Shown in pieces: positions 45,200-55,489 of a stretch of DNA of 64,000 bases. The notes beneath the pieces are model-generated. The model saw only the letters and a program-made list of their open reading frames with translations. It had not been told where the DNA came from and did no database searches. Source of the stretch: Heterocephalus glaber (Eukaryota; Chordata; Mammalia; Rodentia; Bathyergidae); contig NW_004624784.1 of NCBI RefSeq assembly GCF_000247695.1, forward strand, positions 10,549,188 through 10,613,187, given 5' to 3'. How positions within the stretch are numbered: position 1 is the first letter of the stretch; each line of letters starts with the position of its first letter. The translations under genes and the position numbers were made by a program.

Positions 45200-45335
45200 C
45201 AATTGCTTATTTAACAACTTTGGAGGTTATGGCAATCCCTACCTTACAGAGCAGGAGACCAAGGCCAGGAAGGTTGGGTAACTTGTCTGCAGTTTCATAG
45301 CTAAAAATTTAATCCCTGGTGAGCTCACTCTAGCT
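45200..45335 (+). mobile_element. MIR SINE fragment
   Basis: TATGGCAATCCCTACCTTACA, GAGCAGGAGACCAAGGCCAGG, GTAACTTGTCTGCAGTTTCAT. Confidence 0.6.
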
Positions 45336-45339
45336 GTAC

Positions 45340-46684
45340 GTTTTGAGTGCTAGCCCAAATTGCCTACGTGGGTCTTCATCTATAAAATATGATGAATGTG
45401 CACTCCTCATTGCTCCCTGCCCCCTGGCAAAGGCTGACTCTGCTGGACTTTGAGGACAGCCACAACTGATCCACCCTCCATGTACAGTTGATTCCATTTT
45501 ATTCTTCTCATACCCATTGTCAGGCTGGCTGGGCTTACACAGCCCTCTGCACCTCTAACTTATGTTCCTTCTCCATAAAACCACCCTGCTAAATCCAGCA
45601 GGGCTCCCAGTGTCTCCATGAAGCTGACTTGCCAGCCTCCATGCATCTTCCTTCTCCACACAGCACCCTCTGGGCTCCTTCCTACCGTGAGCGTGGCACT
45701 CAGAACTGAGGGTCACTTCATGTTTTCCTATGGTATAAGTGATACCCTGGCTGGCCTCCGGAGACCACCTTAACCTTCTCTTTGTCCCTCACAATACTGG
45801 ACACATAGCAGGTGCTCAATAACTGCATATCTGTTTTGTTTTGTTTTGTTTTTTTAACATGCAGACAAGCAAGACACCAGGCCAGGACGTAAGAGGCCAA
45901 AGTAAGATACACAGGTTTGGCTTTTCTGGAGCTTACCTTTTCTTTCACTGCTGATTCTTCCCCATTACCTGACCGAGAGAGAAGGGGGGACTCAACCACA
46001 GTGGGGGAGCAGTGGGATAGGGCACTTAGAGACTAGTCAAATATTATCTGCTCATTTATAAGATCAGGCACCATGAAGAGTACTCATTGTTCTTTTCGGC
46101 CTGCAAGGCAAGGACGATGACAACAGACTGAACCCTGCTGTCCACCCAGGCCTGGAAGTGTCAGTAACCTAAACAGCAAGTGAGAACAATCTTCTGGAGG
46201 CAGCCAAGCCAGTCCTCGGCAGCTCACGTCTTCCTTTGTGAAAGGAGAGAACTTTAAATGAAGAAGGCAGAATGAACTGTTAAGACACAAAATCCCAAAG
46301 GAAGAGACAGGTGGAGCAGGCAACACAGGGAAGTTGGTGGGTGGTTGGTGAAAGAGGGGGGTGAGGAAGAGAGGCAAATCCACAGTTGGGCCTGTCCCCG
46401 GGGCCCGGCTGCCGTATCCTGCACACCTGCACAGATCACCGAGTCCACCGGAAGCATCGCCATTCAGCCCAGCACCTGGCTCACCTGTCCGCTGAGAGGG
46501 CAGAAGAGGACGAGGACAGGAAGGATGAGCAGAAGGAGAGAGAATGCAGTCCCAAGAAACCCAGCTGGCAGCCAGCACCCAGCACTACTGCCCATGGCTG
46601 AGCCCTGCACCAGGTCCTAAGGAGGAAGCTGGGCCCTGAGGCTGAGGCATCCGTAAGAACTCCATAAAGAGATTAAAGGATCAC
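45340..46684. other. CADM1 downstream flank
   Basis: An L2-like end lies at 45785-45830 (ACTGGACACATAGCAGGTGCT). The minus-strand frame of 164 codons at 46084-46578 has no recognisable domain and is not called. No separate gene is seen between this point and the CADM1 poly(A) site. Confidence 0.4.
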
Positions 46685-46703
46685 TTTGTAACATTAACTT
46701 TTT

Positions 46704-46709
46704 TTTATT
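46704..46709 (-). terminator. CADM1: Poly(A) signal, distal (CADM1)
   Basis: The plus-strand TTTATT reads AATAAA on the mRNA strand. It lies about 2.85 kb after the CADM1 stop, near the point where the repeat-free UTR-like sequence ends. Cleavage would be expected about 10-30 bases further, near 46675-46694. The actual site is inferred. Confidence 0.7.
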
Positions 46710-47116
46710 AAGAAGACAGATATTTTATAGTACTTCTTTTTTTTTTCTTTTTTTTTTGTAAAAATGGTATACATGAACCAATACAAAATGCGAATGGGAA
46801 CATATGGATATGGAGTTTCTTACACTGTAACATTGTCCATGTACACCTTAAAAACAGAACTGGCCTAGAGGGAAAAATAAGACATTGGTGTGACTAAAGA
46901 ACAAGCTTATTTGGCATCAATTATACATCCTTCATTATTTTATATTCCTTTAAAAAACACAAAAAACAAGTTTGTTCTTTCTTCACTCTAAAAAAAGTGA
47001 TCAACCTGTACAAAGTAATACTCAACAATACATTTCAAACAGTGCACTGTATACTTAAGAAAAAATACATAAACCAATATACAACTAAAATCCATAATTT
47101 CCTGTTTTTGCTTTGT

Positions 47117-47122
47117 TTTATT
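47117..47122 (-). terminator. CADM1: Possible proximal poly(A) signal (CADM1)
   Basis: A second AATAAA on the mRNA strand inside the 3'UTR, followed within 20 bases by T/G-rich mRNA-sense sequence less clearly than usual. Use would shorten the UTR by about 0.4 kb. No direct evidence shows that it is used. Confidence 0.35.
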
Positions 47123-47678
47123 ATTTTTTTTCCAATGTGTGGGGCCTATATTTTGCAATCTACCTGAGACGGAAAACACCAATCAAAACACATGAACCTG
47201 AGACATGTCAACATTGTAAGCCATAAAGTTACATCAGGAGCACTGCACTACTGTACACTTCTCAAAACAGAAAGATGGGAGCTTCCAAAGATGAGATGCC
47301 AATTCTGTGAGCAATGGTTGTTTTTTGTCTTTGTTTTTTCTAAAAAGAACAACTGGAAAAACCTTTCGACAACATGCTAAATGGATCTCACCCTTTGATA
47401 TGGTTACACTACGGTCAGAATGGGTGCTAAGGGCTCGGAATAGAGCTGCACATATAAAATTCATTGAAAAAGGGATGTTTGTTGTGGCTTTTTGTCTTGG
47501 TTAAGTGCCTAGGGATAGGAGAGGGGTAAACAAAATGCTGCTCAATAATGGATTTCCTTTTACATACCAGTCCGTTCCCAAAAGGCCCCCATATTGCAAT
47601 GGTTCTATCAAAGGTTAAAATGAAGACAAGAAAAATAAGCACACTTTCAAATAACAAAGAATTGACACTTTTTCCCCT

Positions 47679-47687
47679 TAAATAAAT
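47679..47687 (-). promoter_or_regulatory. CADM1: AU-rich element in CADM1 3'UTR
   Basis: The mRNA-sense sequence ATTTATTTA is the core of class-type AU-rich elements bound by TTP/HuR-type proteins. It is a single copy with no second overlapping pentamer beyond the pair seen, so an effect on mRNA stability is plausible but inferred. Confidence 0.45.
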
Positions 47688-47760
47688 CAGTGTAAGTTTT
47701 CCACATAACGTAACAATAGTAAAAATGCACCTTGCAAAATCCAAAATTACTCACTGAAAA

Positions 47761-47812
47761 TGTTATATAATATATATATTTTTATATATATATATATAGA
47801 GAGAGAGAGAAC
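47761..47812 (+). repeat. CADM1: (TA)n(GA)n tract inside CADM1 3'UTR
   Basis: TATATAATATATATATTTTTA, then about eight TA units and six GA units. In the mRNA it would read (TC)n followed by (TA)n and can fold into a short AU hairpin. Confidence 0.92.
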
Positions 47813-49557
47813 TATCTTTTTTGATGCCATCTTTCCATAGGGACTCTTATCTGGAGTCTGGAGCCTTACCAAAACATAAGGTAAGAGTTTAGCTTTTGTC
47901 CTTCAGGACTACTTCTAGATTTCCGAGACATTTCAGTGAAAATCCCTACATTGCCTTAAAAAATGGAAATGGTCACTTGACTACCTTTCCCAAGGCTTCC
48001 CATCTAAGATATGTTCAAGGTAACTTATTTTAGTAGTTATGCACTATGGCTGTCATCATGCGAGATCAGTAATTTTTTGGCAGATGGTTCTTAAGGCTGA
48101 GGAAAGAGGCCAAGGCTAGTGTATGAAAGGTAAAAAGATAAAAACACTCATATTTGAGTTTTGATTAAGTAACTGAAAATCTCTACATGCTGTTTTTTCC
48201 ACCTCTGCTCTGACCTTTCGAGAACTGAGATCGACAGCAGACCAGTGTGAGAACAATGCCGGCCCTTCTTTTGTACCTTTTGCCTTTGTCAAGCCAAATC
48301 GGAAGGAATGAAAGTTTCACACGGACTGGAGTTGGAAATCCCAGCATGACAAATATCTGTAATATACAGTACATGCAGGCCACATCCTACTGCCTTCCTA
48401 TCTGAGCACAAAGGAAAAAAAAACATAAAACAAAACAAAACAAAAAACCCCCTTGTCCCATTCAGTTATTCGCACAACGCACAGACTTGCTTTTTCCTAC
48501 AAATTAGTGAGAAGTAAGGCCGATTGGGAAAGGTGGATGGAATCATTTGGAACAGAAATAACCAGAGCAGAACTGTCTTTCCCCCCCTCCCTACCTCCCT
48601 TCCTGTGGCAACTCAAATTTGTCCACTTATATAAAAGGAACAGACCTCACCTGTCGGGTCTGCTTAGGGCACTGAGAAAGGAGGAGTCTTTCCCACCCCC
48701 AAACCTTTCTGGACAGCATGGGGTACCTATACTGAGCCGTCTACAGACACGGAATTAAAGACAGATTCAATCTCATTGTGACACACCTCACTTGCAGATA
48801 ACCCTGTACAGTAATGTAGTTCCACAGCAAACAGAACATTTTCTGAATCACAGTCTAATTTTCTAGTCTTCACTGCTCTAAGTATTTGAAACATGGGCAG
48901 CAGCAAAGAGTTTTCATTGTTTGTTCACCCAAATCTTTACGACAACAGAGAAAAATGCAATATGGTTACACTAAATTCTGAACTATGAAATCTAAACTGT
49001 GCTGGTTCTCCTTTTATGAAACTGAACTTGGAACAGAAAGCAGTTACTTCAAAAGTAAACAAAAGAAAGTCGAAACAATAACAGAAATGGGGAGGAGAAG
49101 AATCTGAGGAATCCCAGCAGGTAAATTCCAAAATGGGAGATTTTTTTTGGGAAAAAAAAAAAATTCAAAATTTGTTTGGGAAAAATAAATGCTCACAAAG
49201 AGAAAAAAAGTAAGAAAAAGAACACAACAAATAAACAAAACAAAACAAAAAAACAAGGCACAGAATTTTCTGCAATCTATCAAAACTAAACCCAAGTACC
49301 CAAGTTTGACTTGGTAGGAAGAAATAAAAATTAAAACAAGCAAACAAACAAATAAAAAGAGGTGTCAAACAGCAGTGTGTACTTTTCAAAGAACATTTTT
49401 TTTTTTTTTTACACAGCAAATCCCAAGCCTTCCCAGTCTCGCAGCTTTCCACCCATTCATAAAAAAACACACGAGTTTCTCGCAAGTTCCAATATCACTG
49501 TCTCTTTATCATCTAAATAGGGCCAGTTGGACACCTCATTGAAACAAAAAGGCTGAT

Positions 49558-49676
49558 CTAGATGAAGTACTCTTTCTTTTCTTCAGAGTTGTTCTGTCCT
49601 CCTTCTGCATTGATTATAGCTGTGTCTGCGTCTGCTGCGTCATCGGCTCCTTTGGCTTCATGAGTGAAGTATGTAC
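49558..49676 (-). CDS. CADM1: CADM1 last coding exon: cytoplasmic tail and stop
   Basis: This 119-bp coding part of the terminal exon opens with GT after a CTTTCAG acceptor (49677-49683) and encodes the cytoplasmic tail from [13 protein letters not shown] to the C-terminal EEKKEYFI and a TAG stop at 49558-49560. Two family motifs are visible. The membrane-proximal TYFTHEA segment is the FERM-binding (protein 4.1) site, and the C-terminal EYFI is the class II PDZ ligand used for membrane-associated guanylate kinases such as CASK and MPP proteins. Together with the previous exon it gives a complete tail of the usual length (about 46 residues) with no frameshift or missing residue. The exon continues as 3'UTR below 49558. 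Identity is certain on sequence and on splice phase. Confidence 0.98.
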
Positions 49677-51646
49677 CTGAAAGATGAAGGGGTAAAGCAC
49701 CGTGACTGTCTGATGGCCTCTGTGTAGGGTGGTACAGAGATGGCAACTTGCTTTATGGCCATCATCAGCCGAAGTGGTGTGCAGGCAGCAGAGGGGAAAA
49801 AACAATTGGAAGAAGAGAGCGAGGTGGGTAAGACAAATGAGGATCCGGGGGTTCCAAAGGCACCACTCCAACTGAACCGCTGCGATATAATTCAGCAAAT
49901 GAGACATTAGAGCAGTGATTATGACCAGAGGATGTCAGCAGAAGAAGACGTGAGTGGGAGCTAAAATGCAGAAAGCTGGAGAGCTGCTGACTAACACATA
50001 AACAGTAAACACCACAGACCAATGACCAGAGATGTGCACGCACATGGTTAAAGACCAAAGCAAAGAAGAGCAATTAGCCAATAAATGAATTAGGGCCCTG
50101 ATGATGCTTCTACTGTTATCTTCAATTGTTTATTGGAACCATAGTCTCCTGGCTTCGAGAATCTTTACTGGCTACCCATAAGTGAGAACAGGCTTGAACT
50201 TGCACAAGTATGTTTGATTTCCCTCTGCCTCCCATTCCAGAGTAGGGTTCCAGATTGGGAAATAATTTGACACTGTGATGGCTGGAATCAAGGCTTGGGA
50301 TATGTCTTCATGAATAAGTGATTTTCTCATGGTGTAACTGTAGCCCGGACCCGGATTCATGGATTTGCTAATTGGCACAGCCGCTTTATAATGACAACAG
50401 ACAGAACGTTACAAAATTGGTGGCACTCTTATCACCAAATCCCAAGAGCTTACGTGGAGGAAGACAAGGACTGCACCTCAGTATAGTACGTAGGAAGCAC
50501 TTCAACTGCCTGGCATAATCAAATAGCCCTCCTCCCACTGTATTTTGTATTTCTAAAGGTTCTTAAATTTAAAGAGGCTGAGACATCTGAGACATCTATC
50601 TTAAGGTTTCAGAGTGACGAAGCCGAGAAGTCAAGTGCTTCCCTTCTGGACCCTCTATTCTGCAGGGACGCACATGCCCTCTTCCCCTGGCTTCCATGGG
50701 TGCTGCTCAGTCTCTGCCAGGCTCCCTGGTCTCACCTTCCTGGCTCTGCCAAGCTGAACACTGAGAGGCTAGAGTTCTCAGCGAGTCAGCTGGGAGAGTC
50801 CCAAACTGGGTTATGCTTGAGAAGGACACTTGTCAAGTACCTTGGACCTCCACTGCTGTGCTCAAGGGACCTTCCCTAAGCCCCAGTTACAAGCAAGCAG
50901 TCTGCAAGCGCCTGGAAAACTCCACCAGATCACTGCACAGTGCTTGAGAAAAACAAGTGAGCAAGACAAGGGCCGACAAAGAAAAGGAAGAATAAATTTC
51001 CAGAAGGGGAGAAGAAGCTCATAGCAGCATGGGGCAGAGAGGAGGAGCCCAAGAAATGATGATTGCCCATCCAGACTGCACAGCTGATAAGTGTGGTGAT
51101 TAATGGCAATTTAAATCAATTGCACTGATAATTTAAAAAATACATATTTATGTGGCTTTTAAGGCGAAGGATTTTCTATAACCTGGGTACATCACCCCAA
51201 GGAAGTATTCTAGCCCTCCTGGCTAGTTAGTGTAATCACCCAGAGTTTGGGGCCAGGGAACAGGGCTCATCTGCCTGCCTCCTAGGAAATAGCCTGTTGT
51301 GGGTAGACTTTTCCATGCTTACCATGCAGAGTTCACACTGCCCCTCACACAGCAGCCCCTTACTTTGTCATTTTTACTTTATCCCCATTTCTGGGCTGGA
51401 GAGTAACAACTCTATAAAGCTTTATATTTAGAGAAAATCCAAATCAAGGAATGTTCCTCATCAATTGCCAGAGACCTAATCAGCAGCTGCTAAGGTTCTG
51501 CTTTTTTTTCCTCTCCCAGTTTCAGAAATCAGATAGGTGGTGTGACCATATACACTAAACTGCCTATCAAGAACAACCCTGCAAAGTCTCCAAATGTAGG
51601 GGCTGTGGTGACATGTTGCTCCTGCCTGCCAAAGCACCTTGCTTAC
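49677..51646 (-). other. CADM1: CADM1 intron between TM and tail exons
   Basis: A 1,970-bp phase 1 intron with donor GTAAGC (51641-51646) and acceptor CTTTCAG (49677-49683). It is mostly unique sequence; I saw no clear SINE or LTR in it. The exon frame stays open for 25 codons past the donor before a stop near 51567, so intron retention would replace the FERM- and PDZ-binding tail. Confidence 0.93.
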
Positions 51647-51778
51647 CTTTATGTCTGGCAAAATAGCGCCCCAGAATGATGAGCAAGCACAGCATGGCGA
51701 ACACCACCACGGCCACGACGCCGCCAATCACAGCATGATCCACCGCCCTTATTGAGCCTTCTTCACCTGCTCGAGAAT
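51647..51778 (-). CDS. CADM1: CADM1 transmembrane exon
   Basis: This 132-bp minus-strand exon encodes the end of the CADM1 ectodomain ([14 protein letters not shown]), the single transmembrane helix ([18 protein letters not shown] then IILG) and the first cytoplasmic residues RYFARHK. The helix contains the GxxxG-like IGGVVAV stretch and is followed by the basic stop-transfer cluster R, R, H, K. The acceptor is TTTCAACAG at 51779-51787 and the donor is AAAG|GTAAGC at 51641-51647. It starts with AT, completing Asp from the upstream G, and ends with G, the first base of the Gly that opens the tail exon, so both ends are phase 1. CADM1 is a type I immunoglobulin-superfamily adhesion protein of epithelia, mast cells and synapses, active in homophilic and heterophilic cell contact. 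The residues match the known mammalian protein, so identity is essentially certain. Confidence 0.98.
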
Positions 51779-52419
51779 CTGTTGAAATCACAAGAGGAAT
51801 AGGGATGTAGAGCTTATTATAAGACACCAGGAGCCCTGGCAACACTGCCACCAGGGTCAGAAGGCCACCTTTCTTTTTAATGGAGGAGTCAGAGAGAACA
51901 GTCCAGATGGATCAAGTTACACTGAAGGAACAGACTGACCTGTCTAGTGCTGAATTGATCTGTTCTCCCCAAAGGCAGTTTCATTATAAGCAGCACAGGA
52001 GTGCCAATGCATGTGGAACAGGCTTAGGGCGGCAGGAGGGGGAGAGGAAGTCTATCCAGTCCTGACCTAGTCTTGGTGCTCACTCGGAATCCAGATGCAG
52101 ATCCTAATTAAGGAAACTGACCTGGCTATTTGAGGCTGCCCTGAATGGCACCTTTAGGCAATCACAGAAACTGGAGAGGAAGATCTTTCTATGGAGGCCC
52201 AGTGACTTATTCCCTAATGGGTATATGCAGGGGAAAAGCAAAGAGCTCAAAAGCCACAGCTGCCTAGAGATAAAATAAGGATTATAAGACTAAGGATAAG
52301 TGACATGCTTGCTACATTGAGGATGTACGAGGGAGTAAGCCTCAATTTAAAACCTAAAAACCTATTTCAAAAAAGACAGCAAGGAATAATTGTCCATTGC
52401 CACAGATGGTTTTTATTTT

Positions 52420-52720
52420 ATTTATTTAACACTGCATGATGCAATTAATTTTCCTTTATAAGCATCACTCCCTCAGGATGTCTTCTTCCGACTGAGGAAC
52501 GACATGTTTGGCTGGGGAACAACTCCAAAATGAACCCAGAATGAGCTATGGTGATGCAGAATGGATGTATGGCAGTGTAAACAATTTTAATTTAGGAATG
52601 TGGCTACATCACCCCTTGCTGAAATCCTAATGGCACCCGAGATTTATAATGCAGTAAAAAACAATTATTCTCCCGTTGATTAATACATTAACATTTTGGA
52701 GTGGAAGCTAAACCACTGTC
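52420..52720. promoter_or_regulatory. Conserved-looking intronic block
   Basis: Repeat-free AT-rich intron DNA with dense motifs: GATGCAATTAATTTTCC, GTAAACAATTTTAATTTAGG, AACAATTATTCTC and GTTGATTAATACATTAAC. This has the texture of a deeply conserved enhancer. Conservation cannot be tested here. Confidence 0.35.
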
Positions 52721-53399
52721 TTTTTTTTTTTTATTGAGTCAAGTACGACACCTCCATTAAAATGATTTACTAGCTGTACCCTACAATTTAAGCACAGCAG
52801 CAACAGAAACGGTAAAAATCTTTTAACTTTACATGATTTGTGAAGTCATATGTGAAGGATTTACCATTTAAATCTTTCAGTACAAGAAGCACATGGCCTA
52901 TAAATCTGTCCCCCTTGCAGTTGCTGGACGCCTAAGAGAAATGCATTTCACCAGGAAGACTGAGAGTGCAAATTCAAGTCAATTTCTAAGAAAGATTTAT
53001 CTCTGTCTCTCTCCAAAGAACAGAGCAAATCTCTGAAGCCTCCACCTCTAATAATATTTGAAGTTTATCGATCAAGTGTACAGATCCGTGACAGCTAAAG
53101 GTAATGGTGCTCTTTTGAGCCGAAACCTGATACAACGCTTTCAGCAGGAGGGCATGATTTACACTTTCTATCGATATTTCCAATTCTGCTTGGAGATTAA
53201 GTACTGAAGGATGTGGGGAAATAACTCGTGACTGAGGGTTCCGTGAAAAGTGCTTTAATTAAAAGAGTTTAAATTTTAAAAATGGAGTATTTAAAGTGTT
53301 TCATTAAGTTACCTTTGAAAGGAGTACAGAAAAACCAAAACCCCAAACCCAAACAGAAGTGCCAAATCAGAGGCAGCAGCGGGTTGCCCAGGACAACAG

Positions 53400-53640
53400 G
53401 ATGATGGGAGTTTAATTGGAGGATGGAGATGGGTTGGAGGCAGAGAGCTCCGAAGCCAATTAGCCTGCGCCGTGATGTGCGAGCCCCTCCAGCAACCTGT
53501 CTAATAAGCTCGGCTCAAAAAGTGTTGGAGAGGTGTCTCCCTCCTCAGCCCAAAGTGTTGCCGATTGCAGATGCTACAGCCTCCATCGTCTCAAAGATAT
53601 TCCCACAAGGCAGAACTCGCCATGGAAATTTTTTTCTCTT
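53400..53640. promoter_or_regulatory. Conserved-looking intronic block with CpGs
   Basis: TTTAATTGGAGGATGG, AGCCAATTAGCCTGCGCCG and CTAATAAGCTCGGCTC mix homeodomain-type cores with retained CpGs inside an intron. It is a candidate enhancer; no coding support. Confidence 0.35.
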
Positions 53641-53869
53641 TTACAGACAAGAGAGCTTGTCGAAGGGGAGAACTCCCTTGGGGTGATGCTGGAAGAGAGG
53701 GTTTTACGCACTGCAGGCTTGTACCCCAATCGCTCAAGTACAGAAGTGTTCACAGGGGTACACAAGCAACAGTAAGGCCAGCCAGGTGTATTTTCCTTGG
53801 GGAGCTGTCAAATTAGGGGACTTGTAGCAATAAGAATTAACTAATCTCCAGCTGCCATGAGCTTCAGAC

Positions 53870-53922
53870 CTACTAGAATTTATATGTCTTCCATATGTCT
53901 ACTACTAGAATTCATATGTCTT
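53870..53922 (+). repeat. 21-bp tandem-like duplication
   Basis: CTACTAGAATTTATATGTCTT (53870-53890) recurs as CTACTAGAATTCATATGTCTT (53902-53922) with one mismatch and an 11-bp spacer that also ends in CATATGT. Confidence 0.9.
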
Positions 53923-53929
53923 AGAACCG

Positions 53930-55230
53930 GGTGAGGCAGACAAAGTGATGCTAGATATTGAGGAAAGGAAGGAGGTGCAAGAAGCAAGAGGTGGAGAGAG
54001 ATCTTATCTGGGGGCTGGCTGAGAACAGAGAGAAGCTTCCACAAGCTGCCCAAAGACAGCTCTAACTTATTTGAGGGAAGGTACTCTCTTGTTCACTGGT
54101 AAAACATTGCTTCTTCCATGCCTAGGTGCAGGCACACTCTAGAAGACTTATAAAACCAGAGAGCGGAAGAGCAAGCATGTGGGCCCTCTGGGACAAAGAA
54201 AAGCAAACGAAAACCTCCTCAAAAGAAAATCTCAAAAGGCATGTATCTGTGGGATTAATTTTCTGAGTTAAAACTATTCATCTGACCTTTGGTCCCCATG
54301 ATTTAGTAAATATGCTCGGTGTTGGTATTTTCCCTCTGCAGTTAGCCCAAATGAAACACCTAAGTTCTAGTTATCATCCCCACCCTCAAGGACTTACATA
54401 TTTTGCAGATACTTATTTATAAGCATAATCTTTCTAGCTATCTTCTGATACTTACTTTGATCAGAAAGTTTACTACCACCAGTTAATCACTAAGACATTT
54501 TTCTTGCCTTCAATTACTGCAGACGGACACAGAAGGTAACTGATGTTTAATTTACAGGGAACATTGCCAGTTACGAGCTCCCTACCGCCTCTTTCCGCCC
54601 CACTCCCACCTCCTGGGTTTACTGTGGGAGGCAGTAATAGAGTTGTGCCGGCTCCTAAGTGCCTGTCATGGCGTGGACTCCCCTGTGATGAGCACAGCTG
54701 TTTGCAGACCCATCTTACTCCCTTCTGCTGCTGTGTGGGATGGAAGGCAGAGGTCTGATGGTGCCACCGACTGAGTCAAGTCACCTGGTGCAAGGGAGCT
54801 GCCTGCACCTGTGCACTGATGCCTCCCTCCTGATAGAAAGCAACAGCACATGGTACTACAGGAGGGGCAATACTGAAGACTGAGGAAAAGGTCAGTCACC
54901 AAAAAGGAGCGTGTCATGTCTCTGCCAAAGTCCGTGGCCCAGTGGCCTTCCCCATTCCACTCATAAGGCAGGAACTCTGGCCTGCTCCTTGAAACATTAC
55001 TTCTAGGTGAAAGAGCTGTGGCTTTCACATCAGCTGCAGTTCTTGCTCCTCTTAGGGAGGAGAACCCTTGATGCAGGTCCCATTCAGTGCCAGCTTTCCT
55101 GGGGACAGCCTCTCCAAATTTCTGGCTCCCTTTCTGAGTCAGGTAGAGAAGGAAACCAATTCTACAGTTACCCTCAGCTTCTCAATTGAAAAATAATCAT
55201 GGGCGTGTAGCACTTGTAAACATGCCCCAT
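53930..55230. other. CADM1 intron, nothing further recognised
   Basis: No repeat, exon or motif cluster that I can support. Confidence 0.4.
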
Positions 55231-55234
55231 GCTA

Positions 55235-55410
55235 ACCAGGCATTGAGGCTCATGCCTATAATCCCAAGACTCTGGGTGGCTGAGGCATGAGGATATCAAG
55301 TGTGAGGCCAGCTTGAGCAATTTAGCGAGACCTTATCTCAAAAGGGGCTGAGGATGTAGTTAAGTATGAGGGCCCTGGGTTCAATCCCCAGTACTGTGAC
55401 AAATAAACCC
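55235..55410 (+). mobile_element. B1+ID dimeric SINE
   Basis: B1 part: CAGGCATTGAGGCTCATGCC, TATAATCCCAAGACTCTGGG, GGCTGAGGCATGAGGATATCA, GAGCAATTTAGCGAGACCTTA. ID part: GGGGCTGAGGATGTAGTTAAG, GGTTCAATCCCCAGTACTG. It is followed by an A/C-rich tail to about 55480. The B1-then-ID order is a rodent-specific dimer. Confidence 0.88.
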
Positions 55411-55489
55411 ATCACTACCACAAAACCCTCCATAAAAACAAAACAATTCTCACAAAACCAAAAACAAACAAATAATCACCTCCCATCCT

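Larger units (their letters stand above)
46685..49557 (-). other. CADM1: CADM1 3' untranslated region
   Basis: The sequence after the TAG stop has no coding potential and is long, AT-rich and nearly free of recognisable SINE or LINE copies, as expected of a conserved 3'UTR. In mRNA sense it contains many T-rich tracts (around 49140-49410), a T4G repeat (48430-48447), an AU-rich nonamer ATTTATTTA (47679-47687) and a CT/TA microsatellite (47761-47812). The lower boundary is an estimate, set about 20 bases past the AATAAA at 46704-46709. The length of about 2.9 kb agrees with the long 3'UTR known for CADM1. An earlier AATAAA at 47117-47122 could give a shorter form. Confidence 0.85.

Noticed and set aside
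46084..46578. 164-codon minus-strand open frame just downstream of CADM1
   Set aside because: No family signature; it lies beyond the CADM1 poly(A) signal and overlapping frames are equally long.
49044..49485. Phe-rich minus-strand frames in the CADM1 3'UTR
   Set aside because: They come from T-rich tracts of the untranslated region.
51780..51851. Extension of the transmembrane-exon frame upstream to an ATG ([13 protein letters not shown])
   Set aside because: This is intron sequence; the known CADM1 residues begin exactly at the acceptor AG, and the phase fits only with splicing.
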